33,420 nt of DNA from Flavobacteriales bacterium (GCA_002714185.1 PAWM01000012.1:35834-69253), one strand, 5' to 3'; positions 17,299-26,727 are shown, numbered from the stretch's first letter. The notes: generated by a model from the letters alone, not told the origin. Translations and numbers: made by a program.

Positions 17299-17940
17299 AT
17301 GAAAAAATACTTTTTTATATTATTACTCACACCGCTAATTAATCTTAGTCAAATTGGTATTAGTGTTTCTGGTAGCAGCCAGTTTACTACTGGTCAAACA
17401 ATAATACCGTTAATGAATGGTGAATTTGAATCTGTTAATTATGAGTTGAGAAACAATTCTATATCACTTGATTGGACTACAGGAAGGCGATTAGTAATAG
17501 GCGAAATATGGTGTGTCTTAGGAGTAAAGTATGCTATAACTAATTCAAAATACAATTCAAATGAACTTAATTACAATATTGCTAATTACAAACTTGTAGA
17601 AAGAAGATTAATTCCCAGTCTTGCTATTCAATATGTGTTAATGCAACGAGGATTCTTCAGAATCTATTCCAGTCTTGGTACTTATGCTATTTTAGAAAAT
17701 TTAAATCTTAATCAAGATAGCTCTTCAGATATTCAAGTCCAACAGTATAATAGCCTTATTCCATTTATAAGAACAGGATTAAAGTTAAGTATGGGTAATT
17801 TTACTATTAATCCTTTTATAGGTTATGAATTTGAAACCATATACTTTGATACTCTAAATGAGATTTCATCTGCAGACATAGAAAATGCAATAAAAAATGC
17901 CGGAATTAGAACAGGATTAAGGTTCGGGATTTTATTTTAA
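17299..17940 (+). CDS. Exported beta-barrel-like protein; unknown family
   Basis: This 213-residue protein has a signal peptide (MKKYFFILLLTPLINLSQ). The strands ISLDWTTGRRLVIGEIWCVLG, LIPSLAIQYVLMQRGFFRIY, LIPFIRTGLKLSMGNFTI and NPFIGYEFETIYF, plus the final GIRTGLRFGILF, fit a small outer-membrane barrel. It starts 3 bases after the preceding barrel-like gene and is probably made with it. Its stop is 1 base from the stop of the convergent lipoprotein gene. Function unknown. Confidence 0.6.
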   Translation: MKKYFFILLLTPLINLSQIGISVSGSSQFTTGQTIIPLMNGEFESVNYELRNNSISLDWTTGRRLVIGEIWCVLGVKYAITNSKYNSNELNYNIANYKLVERRLIPSLAIQYVLMQRGFFRIYSSLGTYAILENLNLNQDSSSDIQVQQYNSLIPFIRTGLKLSMGNFTINPFIGYEFETIYFDTLNEISSADIENAIKNAGIRTGLRFGILF

Positions 17941-17941
17941 A

Positions 17942-18358
17942 TTACTCTTCGTAATAATCCAAAGATGAAGCAATTGTAAAATAATCAAAATTTTCTATTA
18001 TTGGTCCTGTTGACAATAAAATTAAATCTATATATATATCATCACCATCTTCACCCGATTTAAATAGACTACCACTTTGACCAGGAGAAGCTATAATATC
18101 AATAACACTAAATTCACCTGGTAATGGATGTGAAACATTATTATGATCTATATATGTAAAAGGATAACTGCCGGGATTTGTTTTATAATATACATCATAT
18201 TGTATAGGTTGAGGAATATCTGGATTTTCAATACTGAAATTTATGGGTGTTAAAATTGATCTAATTCTTAAGAATATTTCTCCATCTTCACCATCACCAC
18301 CGCAACTAAATAACAAAGAAATAAAAAGGAATAAAATAATATTTTTAAAATAATTCAT
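17942..18358 (-). CDS. Small lipoprotein, hypothetical
   Basis: This 138-residue protein has a lipoprotein signal (FLFISLLFSC, Cys 19) followed by an acidic glycine stretch GGDGEDGE, a typical linker after lipid attachment. The remainder is beta-rich (YDVYYKTNPGSYPFTY, FSVIDIIASPGQSGSL) and ends with an acidic tail. It lies 33 bases downstream of the CstB-like gene on the same strand and may be read through from it, but no functional link is evident. I do not recognise the family. Confidence 0.55.
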   Translation of the reverse strand: MNYFKNIILFLFISLLFSCGGDGEDGEIFLRIRSILTPINFSIENPDIPQPIQYDVYYKTNPGSYPFTYIDHNNVSHPLPGEFSVIDIIASPGQSGSLFKSGEDGDDIYIDLILLSTGPIIENFDYFTIASSLDYYEE

Positions 18359-18391
18359 ATATGCAATTTAATATATTTTTTACAATTCAAA

Positions 18392-19753
18392 TTAATTGTT
18401 TAAACGCATTTGATGTATCGAGCGATAACCTCCATAAATATTTTTAATTTTTTTATAACCATTAGCTTTGAGGATAGAAGCTGCTATCATCGAGCGATAA
18501 CCTCCTGCACAATATATTAAATACTCTTCTGATTGATTTAATTCAACTAGCTTTTTCTGAATTTGACTCAGAGGAATATGTAAAGAGTCTTTTACATATC
18601 CAACAGATAGCTCATTTTTTTTTCTAACATCTAACACATTAATACTTGTATTAACGAAAAGATTTTCCTGAGGATTAAGTGACTCTATCATATCAATTTT
18701 ATTGCCTGAAAATAACCAATCATTCACACCATAAGTATAACCAATAATATTTTCATAACCTACTCTTGCTAATCTAGAAATCACTTCCTCTTCCTCCTCA
18801 GGATAGCAAATAATAATAATTTCTGATTTTGGCACAATTAATGTACCCACCCAAGGTGCAAACATACCTGTCTTACCAATATTAATGGATGAAGGAATAA
18901 ACCCTTTTTCAAAATCATTAGGCATCCTCACATCTAATAAAACACACCCTCTATCAATTCCTTTTTGGACATCAATTGAAGATAATTTTTTTAAACTTGT
19001 TTGGAGAACTTTAGATATTGAAATATAACCTTCCTTATTTAATGTAACATCATGTTTAAAATATGCTGGAGCTTCAGGAATACCGTCTAAAATCATAGAA
19101 ACAAAATTTTCTTTAGACATTTTTTGAAGAGCATAGTTATTATTTTTTTGTTCACCAATTGTCGAAGTTGTTTCGTTACTAATATTTTTACCACATGCTG
19201 AACCAGCACCGTGTCCAGGATATACAGTAACATGATCGGGTAATGTTAATAATACATTATGCAAAGAATCATACAAAAGTTTTGCTAAATCTGATGATTT
19301 TAAATGAGAATTTACTGCTAAATCTGGCCTACCAACTTCACCAACAAATAATGTATCACCTGTAAAAACAGCTTCTGGATAATCATCATCTGAAAGCAAT
19401 AAATAACATACTGACTCTAAAGTATGCCCGGGAGTATGTAAAGCCCGCAATTTTAACTTACCAAAGGTAAATTCATCATTATCCTTACATGATATAATTT
19501 CATAGCCTGTTTCTGCCCCTGGCCCAAAAACAATTTCAGCATTAGTTAAACGCGATAAAGCAAGATGTCCAGAAATAAAATCAGCATGAAAATGAGTTTC
19601 AAATATATATTTCAATTTTGCATTTCTACTAGATAATAAATCAAGATATGGTGCAGTATCCCTAATAGGATCTATAATTATTACTTCACCATCTGACTCT
19701 AAATAATAAGAGGCTTGAGCTAAACAATCAGTATATACTTGTCTTATGTACAT
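18392..19753 (-). CDS. CstB-like persulfide dioxygenase-rhodanese fusion
   Basis: This 453-residue cytoplasmic protein has three domains. Residues 1-240 are a metallo-beta-lactamase fold of the ETHE1/persulfide dioxygenase type: THFHAD (H54, H56, D58), H63, H110, D133 (FTGDTLF) and H181 (YPGHG). Residues about 262-350 are a rhodanese-like domain with VLLDVR but a degenerate active loop (CYPEEEEE at 316), so probably structural. Residues about 365-450 are a second rhodanese with an intact loop, CAGGYRS (C415). This order matches CstB of Staphylococcus aureus, which oxidises and rearranges persulfides to thiosulfate during sulfide stress. The TauE-type exporter gene lies 2 bases upstream in the same operon, as also seen in cst loci. 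No CstR-type repressor gene is visible in this window. The assignment as a persulfide enzyme is strong; the exact products are inferred. Confidence 0.85.
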   Translation of the reverse strand: MYIRQVYTDCLAQASYYLESDGEVIIIDPIRDTAPYLDLLSSRNAKLKYIFETHFHADFISGHLALSRLTNAEIVFGPGAETGYEIISCKDNDEFTFGKLKLRALHTPGHTLESVCYLLLSDDDYPEAVFTGDTLFVGEVGRPDLAVNSHLKSSDLAKLLYDSLHNVLLTLPDHVTVYPGHGAGSACGKNISNETTSTIGEQKNNNYALQKMSKENFVSMILDGIPEAPAYFKHDVTLNKEGYISISKVLQTSLKKLSSIDVQKGIDRGCVLLDVRMPNDFEKGFIPSSINIGKTGMFAPWVGTLIVPKSEIIIICYPEEEEEVISRLARVGYENIIGYTYGVNDWLFSGNKIDMIESLNPQENLFVNTSINVLDVRKKNELSVGYVKDSLHIPLSQIQKKLVELNQSEEYLIYCAGGYRSMIAASILKANGYKKIKNIYGGYRSIHQMRLNN

Positions 19754-19755
19754 AA

Positions 19756-20529
19756 TTAAAATAATTCAATAAATAATATCAATAAAGATAGTAACAAAAG
19801 TGAATATGAAAATAATTTTTTAATGATCTTAACATCAATCTTGTTAAGTAAATATATACCAATACTAACACCAATCAAAGACGACAATAATATGTACACA
19901 ATAAAATCCCACCTGAAATCAAATCTAAAAATAGTGATTTCTAACATAATTGCTAATAATGAATTTAGCATAATAATAAATAAGGTACACGATGCGGCCT
20001 GCTTTATTCCCATACCTGCAAATAAAATTAAGGCAGGAAGAATAATAAACCCTCCACCTATACCTAAAATTCCGGTGAGTAAACCAACACAAATTCCTGT
20101 TAAAAATAATACAACAGTATAATTTCTGCTAACAGCTTTTAAGGGAGATTGAAATAAAGAAAGTGCGGAAATAAAAATTACAATAGAAAAAATAATCATT
20201 AATAAACTCTCCTTTGAAATATTTAATAATTTGATATAGTCTGGAATATTTGGAAAAATATAAATTCTTGAAATTGCAGTAAACAATAAAGTTGAGACAA
20301 TAAATGATAATATTTTACTTATATGCATATTTCTACTTTTGAAATGTTTAATAGAGCCAAAAAAAGAAATAAGGAAAACTAATAATAAAGAATATGTGGT
20401 AGCTTCATAACTATTTATTTTAAAAATATAAATAAGAATAGGGATAATAATAATGGAGCCTCCTGAGCCAAATAAACCAAAAAATAAACCAGCAAAAACA
20501 AATAAAAAATAACCTACCAAATCAACCAT
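19756..20529 (-). CDS. TauE/SafE-family sulfite or sulfonate exporter
   Basis: This 257-residue membrane protein has about eight hydrophobic segments arranged as two related halves. The first half begins FLFVFAGLFFGLFGSGGSII and the second contains LLTGILGIGGGFIILPALIL; this G(G)GFI/SII-LP motif pair defines TauE/SafE (DUF81) carriers. These export small sulfur anions such as sulfite or sulfoacetate. It is the first gene of the two-gene operon with the CstB-like enzyme and probably removes the sulfite or thiosulfate that sulfur oxidation yields. The upstream region holds hairpins and a 24-bp palindrome but no recognisable promoter. The family call is firm; the substrate comes from context. 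Confidence 0.85.
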   Translation of the reverse strand: MVDLVGYFLFVFAGLFFGLFGSGGSIIIIPILIYIFKINSYEATTYSLLLVFLISFFGSIKHFKSRNMHISKILSFIVSTLLFTAISRIYIFPNIPDYIKLLNISKESLLMIIFSIVIFISALSLFQSPLKAVSRNYTVVLFLTGICVGLLTGILGIGGGFIILPALILFAGMGIKQAASCTLFIIMLNSLLAIMLEITIFRFDFRWDFIVYILLSSLIGVSIGIYLLNKIDVKIIKKLFSYSLLLLSLLILFIELF

Positions 20530-20735
20530 AAAATAATTTTAAAAACATATAAATTATTGCACTTAAATAAAAAGTACTAGACTTGTATTATACAAATTAA
20601 TTGAAAAAAATTATATAAATCATAAAAAGCAACTTTTTAAATAATTAATTTATAGATAACATGATTCTTATATTAGCTTTTTAGCAACGAAATAGAAAAT
20701 TTTAAATTCACCTCATATTCTATAAAAAATAAGCT

Positions 20736-20759
20736 TTGTTAACATTATAATGTTAACAA
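20736..20759. promoter_or_regulatory. Perfect 24-bp palindrome, possible operator
   Basis: The half-site TTGTTAACATTA is followed without spacer by its exact reverse complement. There is no T-run directly after it and it is rather A/T-rich, so an operator for a dimeric regulator is more likely than a terminator. It lies about 207 bases upstream of the tauE-like start. No regulator gene is adjacent. Confidence 0.4.
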
Positions 20760-20857
20760 GAAATCTATTTTTTTTGATTAGAATGACAATTTTGTCTGTA
20801 TACTTGCAACATCAAATGAATATATGGGGGTATATTTATTCTGAAACTGAATAACTC

Positions 20858-20879
20858 ACTAACTTTTCTATAAGTTAGT
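20858..20879 (+). terminator. Hairpin with 8-bp stem and following T-run
   Basis: ACTAACTT pairs with AAGTTAGT around a 6-base loop, followed by TTTAT. The stem is A/T-rich and weak. On the plus strand it looks like the end of a small transcript, but no gene precedes it on that strand within this region. Confidence 0.4.
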
Positions 20880-20888
20880 TTTATCAGC

Positions 20889-20918
20889 AAAAAAGTCCGT
20901 TTTAAAACGGACTTTTTT
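20889..20918. terminator. Bidirectional intrinsic terminator downstream of fumC
   Basis: A6-GTCCGTTTT is followed directly by its perfect reverse complement ending in T6: a 30-bp palindrome with a G/C-bearing stem and a T-run on either strand. It lies 18 bases after the fumC stop on the minus strand and fits a Rho-independent terminator for the prfB-arsC-like-fumC operon. It can also stop plus-strand transcription. Confidence 0.85.
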
Positions 20919-20935
20919 GATATCTGTTACTCTAT

Positions 20936-22309
20936 TTATTTTGGATTAAGCATATTATTAGGGTCAACTAATTTATCGAATTCTTGATCAGTAAGGAAGC
21001 CTAAATGAATAGCTGCTTTTTTTAAAGTTATATTTTTAGAATATGCTTCTTTTGCAATTTTAGCAGCACTATCATACCCAATGTGAGAATTCAAAGCAGT
21101 AACTAACATCAAAGAATTATTTAAATTTTCTTTGATTCTTATTTCATTTACCTGAATACCTTTAATACATTTTTCTGCGAATGAAACACATGCATCTGAT
21201 AAAATTCTTGCTGAAAAAAGAAAATTAAATGCAATCATTGGTTTAAATACATTTAATTGAAATTGCCCTTGAGAAGCTGCAAAACTAATTCCTGTATCAT
21301 TTCCTAAAACCTGTGCACACACCATAGTCATAGCTTCACATTGAGTTGGGTTGACTTTTCCTGGCATAATTGAAGAACCAGGTTCGTTTGCTGGTAATAT
21401 TATTTCACCAATCCCACATCTTGGCCCAGAAGCTAATAATCTAATATCATTAGCAATTTTATATAATGACATCGCTACCTGCTTTAATGCACCATGTGTT
21501 TCAACAAAAGCATCATGAGTAGCAATGCCTTCAAATTTATTGTTTGATACTTGAAAAGAAAAACTTGTAAAATCATTAATTTTATTGACAACCTCATCGT
21601 CATAACCTACTGGGGCATTAACACCAGTTCCTACAGCAGTACCCCCTATTGGTAATTCGGATAAATGAATTAAGGTAGATTTTAATGATTTAATACCATT
21701 ATCTAACTGACTTACATACGTAGCAAACTCCTGACCTAAAGTAATTGGAGTAGCATCCATTAAATGTGTCCTTCCAATCTTCACTACAGTATTAAAAGAT
21801 TCTGATTTTCTAAACAATGCTAATTTTAATTTCTCTAAAGACGGTAGAGTTTTATTAATAATCATTTTATATGCAGCAATATGCATTGCTGTAGGAAATG
21901 TGTCATTTGAGGATTGTGACATATTAACATCATCATTAGGATGAATATTGTATCCACAGTTCTGCTTCACTAAATTTGATATTACTTCGTTTACATTCAT
22001 GTTTGTTTGAGTACCTGAACCTGTCTGCCAAATAACTAATGGAAAATGTTCATTAAAAGCACCTGATTCTATTTGATTACAAGCTATCTCTATAACCTCT
22101 TTTTTTTCTTCTGATAAATTAGAAAGCTTACAATTTGCATATGCTGCAGCTTTTTTTAAAATCGCATATGATTCTATAATCTCTACAGGCATACTGGCAG
22201 GTGCTCCTATTTTAAAATTATCTATTGACCTCTGTGTTTGAGCACCCCACAATTTATTTTTTGGAACTAAAACTCTACCAAGACTATCAAATTCTTCTCT
22301 CATATTCAA
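20936..22309 (-). CDS. fumC: Fumarate hydratase class II
   Basis: This 457-residue cytoplasmic enzyme interconverts fumarate and malate in the TCA cycle. It is full length for class II fumarase. Motifs in order: [14 protein letters not shown] (97-109), [11 protein letters not shown] (133-143), [16 protein letters not shown] (179-194, substrate site with H182) and the superfamily signature [10 protein letters not shown] (311-320) followed by PTQCE. It differs from aspartase and argininosuccinate lyase by its GTGVN and AVGTG segments and overall match. It lies 2 bases downstream of an ArsC/Spx-like gene, which follows prfB, and it ends before a strong terminator. An internal ATG two codons later (MREEFDSL) is an equally possible start. 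Confidence 0.95.
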   Translation of the reverse strand: MNMREEFDSLGRVLVPKNKLWGAQTQRSIDNFKIGAPASMPVEIIESYAILKKAAAYANCKLSNLSEEKKEVIEIACNQIESGAFNEHFPLVIWQTGSGTQTNMNVNEVISNLVKQNCGYNIHPNDDVNMSQSSNDTFPTAMHIAAYKMIINKTLPSLEKLKLALFRKSESFNTVVKIGRTHLMDATPITLGQEFATYVSQLDNGIKSLKSTLIHLSELPIGGTAVGTGVNAPVGYDDEVVNKINDFTSFSFQVSNNKFEGIATHDAFVETHGALKQVAMSLYKIANDIRLLASGPRCGIGEIILPANEPGSSIMPGKVNPTQCEAMTMVCAQVLGNDTGISFAASQGQFQLNVFKPMIAFNFLFSARILSDACVSFAEKCIKGIQVNEIRIKENLNNSLMLVTALNSHIGYDSAAKIAKEAYSKNITLKKAAIHLGFLTDQEFDKLVDPNNMLNPK

Positions 22310-22311
22310 AA

Positions 22312-22659
22312 TTATTTTTTATTAAACAAATCTAATACATTTATTGGAGGTCTACCTAATACTGCTTTATTATCTTTAATGACAATAGGGCGCTGCATTA
22401 ATATCGGATACTCACACATTATATTAATATATTCCTCATTACTTAACTTTTTATTCTTAAATCTTTTTTTATATAACTCCTCTTCCTTTCTAATTAGTTC
22501 ATGCGGATTGATATTAAGCATTTTTATGATTTTTTTCATTTCTTTTTTTGTAAGCTTATGTTTTAAGTAAAGTATAATTTCACAGTTCATATTCTGACTT
22601 TTTATAATTTCTAAAGTTTCTCTACTTTTTCTACATCTTGGATTGTGTAAAATTTTCAT
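22312..22659 (-). CDS. ArsC/Spx-family thiol reductase (arsenate reductase-like)
   Basis: This 115-residue thioredoxin-fold protein begins [13 protein letters not shown]. Cys9 is at the active-site position of glutaredoxin-linked arsenate reductases, and arginines R57, R90 (LMQRPIV) and R103 (LGRPP) fit the oxyanion-binding arginines of ArsC. It may reduce arsenate to arsenite using glutathione- or glutaredoxin-like thiols, or be a YffB/Spx-like relative of unknown substrate. No arsenite exporter or ArsR-type regulator is nearby. It sits between prfB and fumC with gaps of 10 and 2 bases, a housekeeping operon rather than an arsenic-resistance one. Confidence 0.8.
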   Translation of the reverse strand: MKILHNPRCRKSRETLEIIKSQNMNCEIILYLKHKLTKKEMKKIIKMLNINPHELIRKEEELYKKRFKNKKLSNEEYINIMCEYPILMQRPIVIKDNKAVLGRPPINVLDLFNKK

Positions 22660-22669
22660 ACAGTGTATT

Positions 22670-23761
22670 TTAATTATTTTGACCTTGCATCATTAAATAT
22701 TCCTTAATAAATATTTCTAAATCACCATCAAGTACTTTTTGCACATTTGCTGTTTCTATATTCGTACGTAAGTCCTTTATCATTTTATATGGATGAAGAA
22801 CATAATTACGTATTTGTGAACCCCATTCTATTTTTTTCTTATCATTTTCTATCTTCATTTTTTCAGCTTGTCTTTTCTCGAGTTCAATTTGATGTAATTG
22901 TGACTTTAGTAATAATAATGCTTTTTTCTTATTATCAAGCTGAGATGCTGATTCAGAATTTTCTATAATAATGCCTGATGGTGCATGCCTTAATCTGACT
23001 GCAGTTTCTATTTTATTTACTGCTTGACCTCCTGGTCCGCCAGCTCTAAATGTTTCCCAAGTTAAATCAGAAGGATTAATATCTATTTGAATAGTTTCAT
23101 CAAATAAAGGATAAACAAATACTGATGCAAAAGATGTGTGTCTTTTAGCATTTGAATCAAATGGTGATATTCTTACTAATCGATGTACTCCTGTTTCTCC
23201 TTTTAAATATCCATAGGCAAAATCGCCTTCAAACTCTAATGTAACTGACTTTATTCCCGCAGTGTCACCAATATGTAAGTTCAATTCTTTAATAATATAA
23301 TTATTTTTATTTCCCCACATTGAATACATTCTCATTAACATAGATGCCCAATCCTGACTTTCAGTGCCGCCTGCACCTGGATTGATAATTAGGATAGCAT
23401 TCATATTATCCTCATCACTACTAAGCATATTTTTGAACTCTATTTTTTCTAATAAATTTTTAGTTAAGTTAAAATTTTCAACAATCTCTTCTTTTGCAAC
23501 TTCTCCCTCTAAAAAAAAATCATATAAAGTTCTTAAATCATCAATAGACAATTTCACCTCATTATATCCATCAATCCATATTTTTTCTTTTTTAATTTTT
23601 TTCATTACTAATTCCGCTTCTTTTGGATTATTCCAAAAATTATTTTCTTGCGTTTTCAGCTCATATTTATTTACAATAATTAATTTTTCTTCTATTTTAA
23701 GATGATTATATAATTTTTCTAATCTTTTTTCAAACTGTTTAATTTCATCAATTGATATCAT
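22670..23761 (-). CDS. prfB: Peptide chain release factor 2
   Basis: RF2 ends translation at UGA and UAA codons. The 363-residue product has the helical N-terminal domain, the SPF tripeptide of RF2 (199-201) that reads UGA, and the catalytic GGQ loop (FRAGGPGGQAVNK, GGQ 244-246). In many bacteria prfB carries an in-frame UGA and a programmed +1 frameshift around codon 25 (CUU UGA C). Here the matching place reads CTT AAA ATA in a single uninterrupted frame (after NHL, codons 19-21), so autoregulation by frameshift is absent. It is the first gene of an operon with the ArsC-like and fumC genes and is divergent from the MFS transporter gene. Confidence 0.95.
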   Translation of the reverse strand: MISIDEIKQFEKRLEKLYNHLKIEEKLIIVNKYELKTQENNFWNNPKEAELVMKKIKKEKIWIDGYNEVKLSIDDLRTLYDFFLEGEVAKEEIVENFNLTKNLLEKIEFKNMLSSDEDNMNAILIINPGAGGTESQDWASMLMRMYSMWGNKNNYIIKELNLHIGDTAGIKSVTLEFEGDFAYGYLKGETGVHRLVRISPFDSNAKRHTSFASVFVYPLFDETIQIDINPSDLTWETFRAGGPGGQAVNKIETAVRLRHAPSGIIIENSESASQLDNKKKALLLLKSQLHQIELEKRQAEKMKIENDKKKIEWGSQIRNYVLHPYKMIKDLRTNIETANVQKVLDGDLEIFIKEYLMMQGQNN

Positions 23762-23849
23762 AGTTATTATAAATTAAATTATAAAGAATATAATGAAGAT
23801 AAATAATTTAAATTAGTTATTAAATGTATTTATTTTTATTAAATAAATA

Positions 23850-25109
23850 ATGATGAAAAAAAATAATTCAATAATACTTTTATTAATAGCTATTTTTAGT
23901 TGTAGCCTAGCACAAGGCATTACTATTATATCAATTCCCTGGTACTTTACCGATAATTTAAATGCTAGCTCTACCTTTTCATTATTATATGCTGGTGTTA
24001 CATTTATCGGGTTATTTTGGGGATTGTATGCAGGTGTTATAATTGACTTTTATAATAGAAAAAAAATTCTTCTACTAATAAATTTAATATGCAGCATTAT
24101 ATTTTTTATAAGTGGATTAACCATCTATTTTTCTAACCAAGGCAACTCATTTTTATTTTTTTTAGCATTTGCAATTTGCAGTTTTTATTACACAATATTC
24201 TTTCCTAACCTTTATGCAATTGCTCAAGAAATATCAAGTAAAAAACAATATGTTACAATTAATTCTTTTATTGAAATATTTTTTCAAGCTACAACAATAA
24301 TATCAGCTTTACTATGTGCTATCCTACTATCTGAAAGTAAAGATTTAATCAACTATTTTAAGCTAGAATTCCTTTCAGTCATTAAATTGAATATGGGTCA
24401 AATTCTAATACTAAATTCTATACTGTATTTAATAACATTCATTCTGCTATTATTTATCAACTACGTCCCCAAGAAAAAGTATAAAAAAATTAATTTTTAT
24501 TCAACATTAAGAGAAATTAAGATTGCAATTTCTTTCCTAATTAAGAATAAAAAAATACTAATTTACGGAATCTGTTCTCAAGCTATTTTTGCATTCCTTA
24601 TTGTAGAATTATTTACTTTACTTCCTTTATTTGTTAAAAATTGTTTAAATGAGAATATAATCACTTTTTCATTAGCAGATTTAGTATATGCTGTAGGTGC
24701 ATTATCTGCAGGTATTATAACAGCAAAGATACTTAAGCACATAAAAAAAATACCCTATTCTATTTTTTTAATTATACTTACTGGATATGCATTTTTAATT
24801 ATGATTTCACATCAAGAACTAAATATATTTTTTATAACCTCTTTTATTGTGGGATTAACAAATGCTAGTGTAAGAATTACTAGAATGAGTTATTTTTTTG
24901 AAACTATTCCTAATTATTTAATTGGTCGATCAAATACTATATTTAATGCAATTAACACAATAATAAGAGGATTTTTAATATTAATTTATTCATTAAGCTG
25001 GTTTTCTGAAGAACAAAATGTAGTTATTGGGTATAAAATTGGAATCTTTTTTTTAATCTTATTTGCTATACCTTTAATGTATCTTTGGTTTCAAAAAAAA
25101 TTAAACTGA
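23850..25109 (+). CDS. MFS transporter
   Basis: This 419-residue membrane protein has about 12 hydrophobic segments in two halves. After the second helix comes GLYAGVIIDFYNRKKIL, which matches the major facilitator loop motif G-x-x-x-D-(R/N)-x-x-(R/K). Further helices alternate with short charged loops, and there is a longer basic middle loop (KKKYKKINFYSTLREIKI). The general pattern fits a drug or small-molecule antiporter of the EntS/MFS_3 type, but no substrate signature is evident. It is transcribed alone and divergently from prfB. Its 3' end overlaps the RNase G gene by 9 bases (convergent). Confidence 0.8.
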   Translation: MMKKNNSIILLLIAIFSCSLAQGITIISIPWYFTDNLNASSTFSLLYAGVTFIGLFWGLYAGVIIDFYNRKKILLLINLICSIIFFISGLTIYFSNQGNSFLFFLAFAICSFYYTIFFPNLYAIAQEISSKKQYVTINSFIEIFFQATTIISALLCAILLSESKDLINYFKLEFLSVIKLNMGQILILNSILYLITFILLLFINYVPKKKYKKINFYSTLREIKIAISFLIKNKKILIYGICSQAIFAFLIVELFTLLPLFVKNCLNENIITFSLADLVYAVGALSAGIITAKILKHIKKIPYSIFLIILTGYAFLIMISHQELNIFFITSFIVGLTNASVRITRMSYFFETIPNYLIGRSNTIFNAINTIIRGFLILIYSLSWFSEEQNVVIGYKIGIFFLILFAIPLMYLWFQKKLN

Positions 25110-26654
25110 AATTTTTTCTCTTTTTTTATTTAAAAAAACATATTCAGATAAAGAGTATGAGTTATCTTCCTCCAACAATAAAATAGATCTATTTTGAATT
25201 GACCAACGCATTTGAAAAGATAAAAAGCCATTTTTTAAATATGCAATAATAAAAGGATGAGCTCGAAGAATAATTTTACCCATCACTTGATGAAGTAAAA
25301 TATAATCCAATTTTTCCTTAATCTGATCAATTAATACAATTGGTGCTTCAATTTCACCTGTACCCTTACATGAAGGGCATGCTTCTCTTGTTTTAATAGT
25401 AATTTGGGGACGAACACGTTGACGAGTTATTTCAATAAGTCCAAAACGACTTGGTGGTAAAATTTTATGCTTAGCGCGATCATCTTTCATATGCTCTCTC
25501 AAAGTCTCCGTTAACTTTTTCCTATTCTCTGCTAAATGCATATCAATAAAGTCAACCACTATAATCCCTCCCATATCTCTAAGTTTTAATTGACGAGCTA
25601 CTTCAGCGGCCGCTTGTAAATTTACTTCAAGTGCATTTTCTTCTTGAGTATCATGTTTATTAGTTCTATTTCCACTATTAACATCAATTACATGCATTGC
25701 TTCTGTATGCTCAATAACTAAATATGCACCTTTTTTCATAGAAACAGATTTACCAAATGAAGACTTTATCTGTCGTTCAATATTATAAAGTTCAAATAAA
25801 GATTTTTTAGCACTACATAAGCTCACAATATCCTCTTTTTCTGGAACATATTTTTGTAGATATAGTTGTACTTCTTCAAATAATTCTTTTGTATCTACAC
25901 TAATTTTAGTAAACTGATCATTTAAAATATCTCTTAAAAGAGATAATACCTTACTTCTTTCTACTGAAATTAATTTTGGAGTTTTAGCACCTTTTAATTT
26001 TTTGTGAATATCAATCCACCTACGAATTAAATTTCTTAAATCTGTGTCAAGGTCAACTACTTTTTTATTTTTAGCAACAGTTCTTATAACAACACCAAAA
26101 CCTTCTGGGACAATACTCTTTATCAATCTACCCAGCCTTTTCTTTTCTTTTTCATCTTTTATTTTTTGAGAAATTGAAATTCTATTTGAAAAAGGAACTA
26201 ATACAAGAAAACGACCTGCTAATGAAATTTCTGAAACTACTCGAGGGCCCTTCGTAGAAATAGGTTCTTTCGAAACTTGAACTAAAACAGTATCATCTTT
26301 TTTTAACACATTTTCCATTACACCGTCTTTAGGTAATGCTTCTTTGAAATCAGTCTTTAATTGATTCCATTTAGATGTCTTCTTTTGAATAGTTTGATTA
26401 ATAAAATCTCGAGAATAATTAAAATATGGGCCAAGATCATGATAATGTAAAAATGCATCTTTATCTTGACCAATGTCTAAAAAAGCTGCATTTAATGAAG
26501 ATGCGACTCTTCTAACACGAGCCAAATATATGTCAAAGACAGAACAAATATTTTTTCCTAAAGGTAATTGATGCAATTCCATCAATCTTCCATCCTTTAA
26601 AACTACAATATTTATACTTTCTTTTGCAGATTGAATTACTAATTCAGTATTCAC
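25101..26654 (-). CDS. rng: Ribonuclease G/E family
   Basis: This 517-residue single-strand endoribonuclease acts in rRNA maturation and mRNA decay. Residues about 36-130 hold the S1 RNA-binding domain with the family's insertion. The catalytic aspartates lie in VIDVNSG (D324) and IVVDFIDM (D368), matching D303 and D346 of Escherichia coli RNase E. The zinc-link motif CPSCKG (C426, C429) follows RQRVRPQI. It has no long RNase E scaffold tail, so it corresponds to the RNase G-like form usual in Bacteroidota. Upstream on the same strand are the 29-residue basic protein and HU. Confidence 0.92.
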   Translation of the reverse strand: MNTELVIQSAKESINIVVLKDGRLMELHQLPLGKNICSVFDIYLARVRRVASSLNAAFLDIGQDKDAFLHYHDLGPYFNYSRDFINQTIQKKTSKWNQLKTDFKEALPKDGVMENVLKKDDTVLVQVSKEPISTKGPRVVSEISLAGRFLVLVPFSNRISISQKIKDEKEKKRLGRLIKSIVPEGFGVVIRTVAKNKKVVDLDTDLRNLIRRWIDIHKKLKGAKTPKLISVERSKVLSLLRDILNDQFTKISVDTKELFEEVQLYLQKYVPEKEDIVSLCSAKKSLFELYNIERQIKSSFGKSVSMKKGAYLVIEHTEAMHVIDVNSGNRTNKHDTQEENALEVNLQAAAEVARQLKLRDMGGIIVVDFIDMHLAENRKKLTETLREHMKDDRAKHKILPPSRFGLIEITRQRVRPQITIKTREACPSCKGTGEIEAPIVLIDQIKEKLDYILLHQVMGKIILRAHPFIIAYLKNGFLSFQMRWSIQNRSILLLEEDNSYSLSEYVFLNKKREKISV

Positions 26655-26727
26655 TACATTTTATCTTTAGAAGAAATAAAATACAAAGTAAAACACATTG
26701 AACAAAATCAATTATCAATGATTTCAC

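Larger units (their letters stand above)
20530..20935. other. 406-bp gene-free region between tauE-like and fumC genes
   Basis: This is the only stretch over 300 bases without a gene. It contains a perfect 24-bp palindrome (20736-20759), an 8-bp-stem hairpin (20858-20879) and a perfect 30-bp bidirectional terminator (20889-20918). The remainder is very AT-rich. The only reading frame I noticed is a 22-codon ATG frame at 20784-20852, which shows nothing to support it. No tRNA or known riboswitch fold is recognised. Because the terminator ends the fumC operon from the right, the rest is free to hold the tauE promoter or a small RNA. Confidence 0.7.

Noticed and set aside
20784-20852. 22-codon ATG frame in the gene-free region
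   Set aside because: It has no family pattern, and a frame this short is expected by chance in AT-rich DNA.
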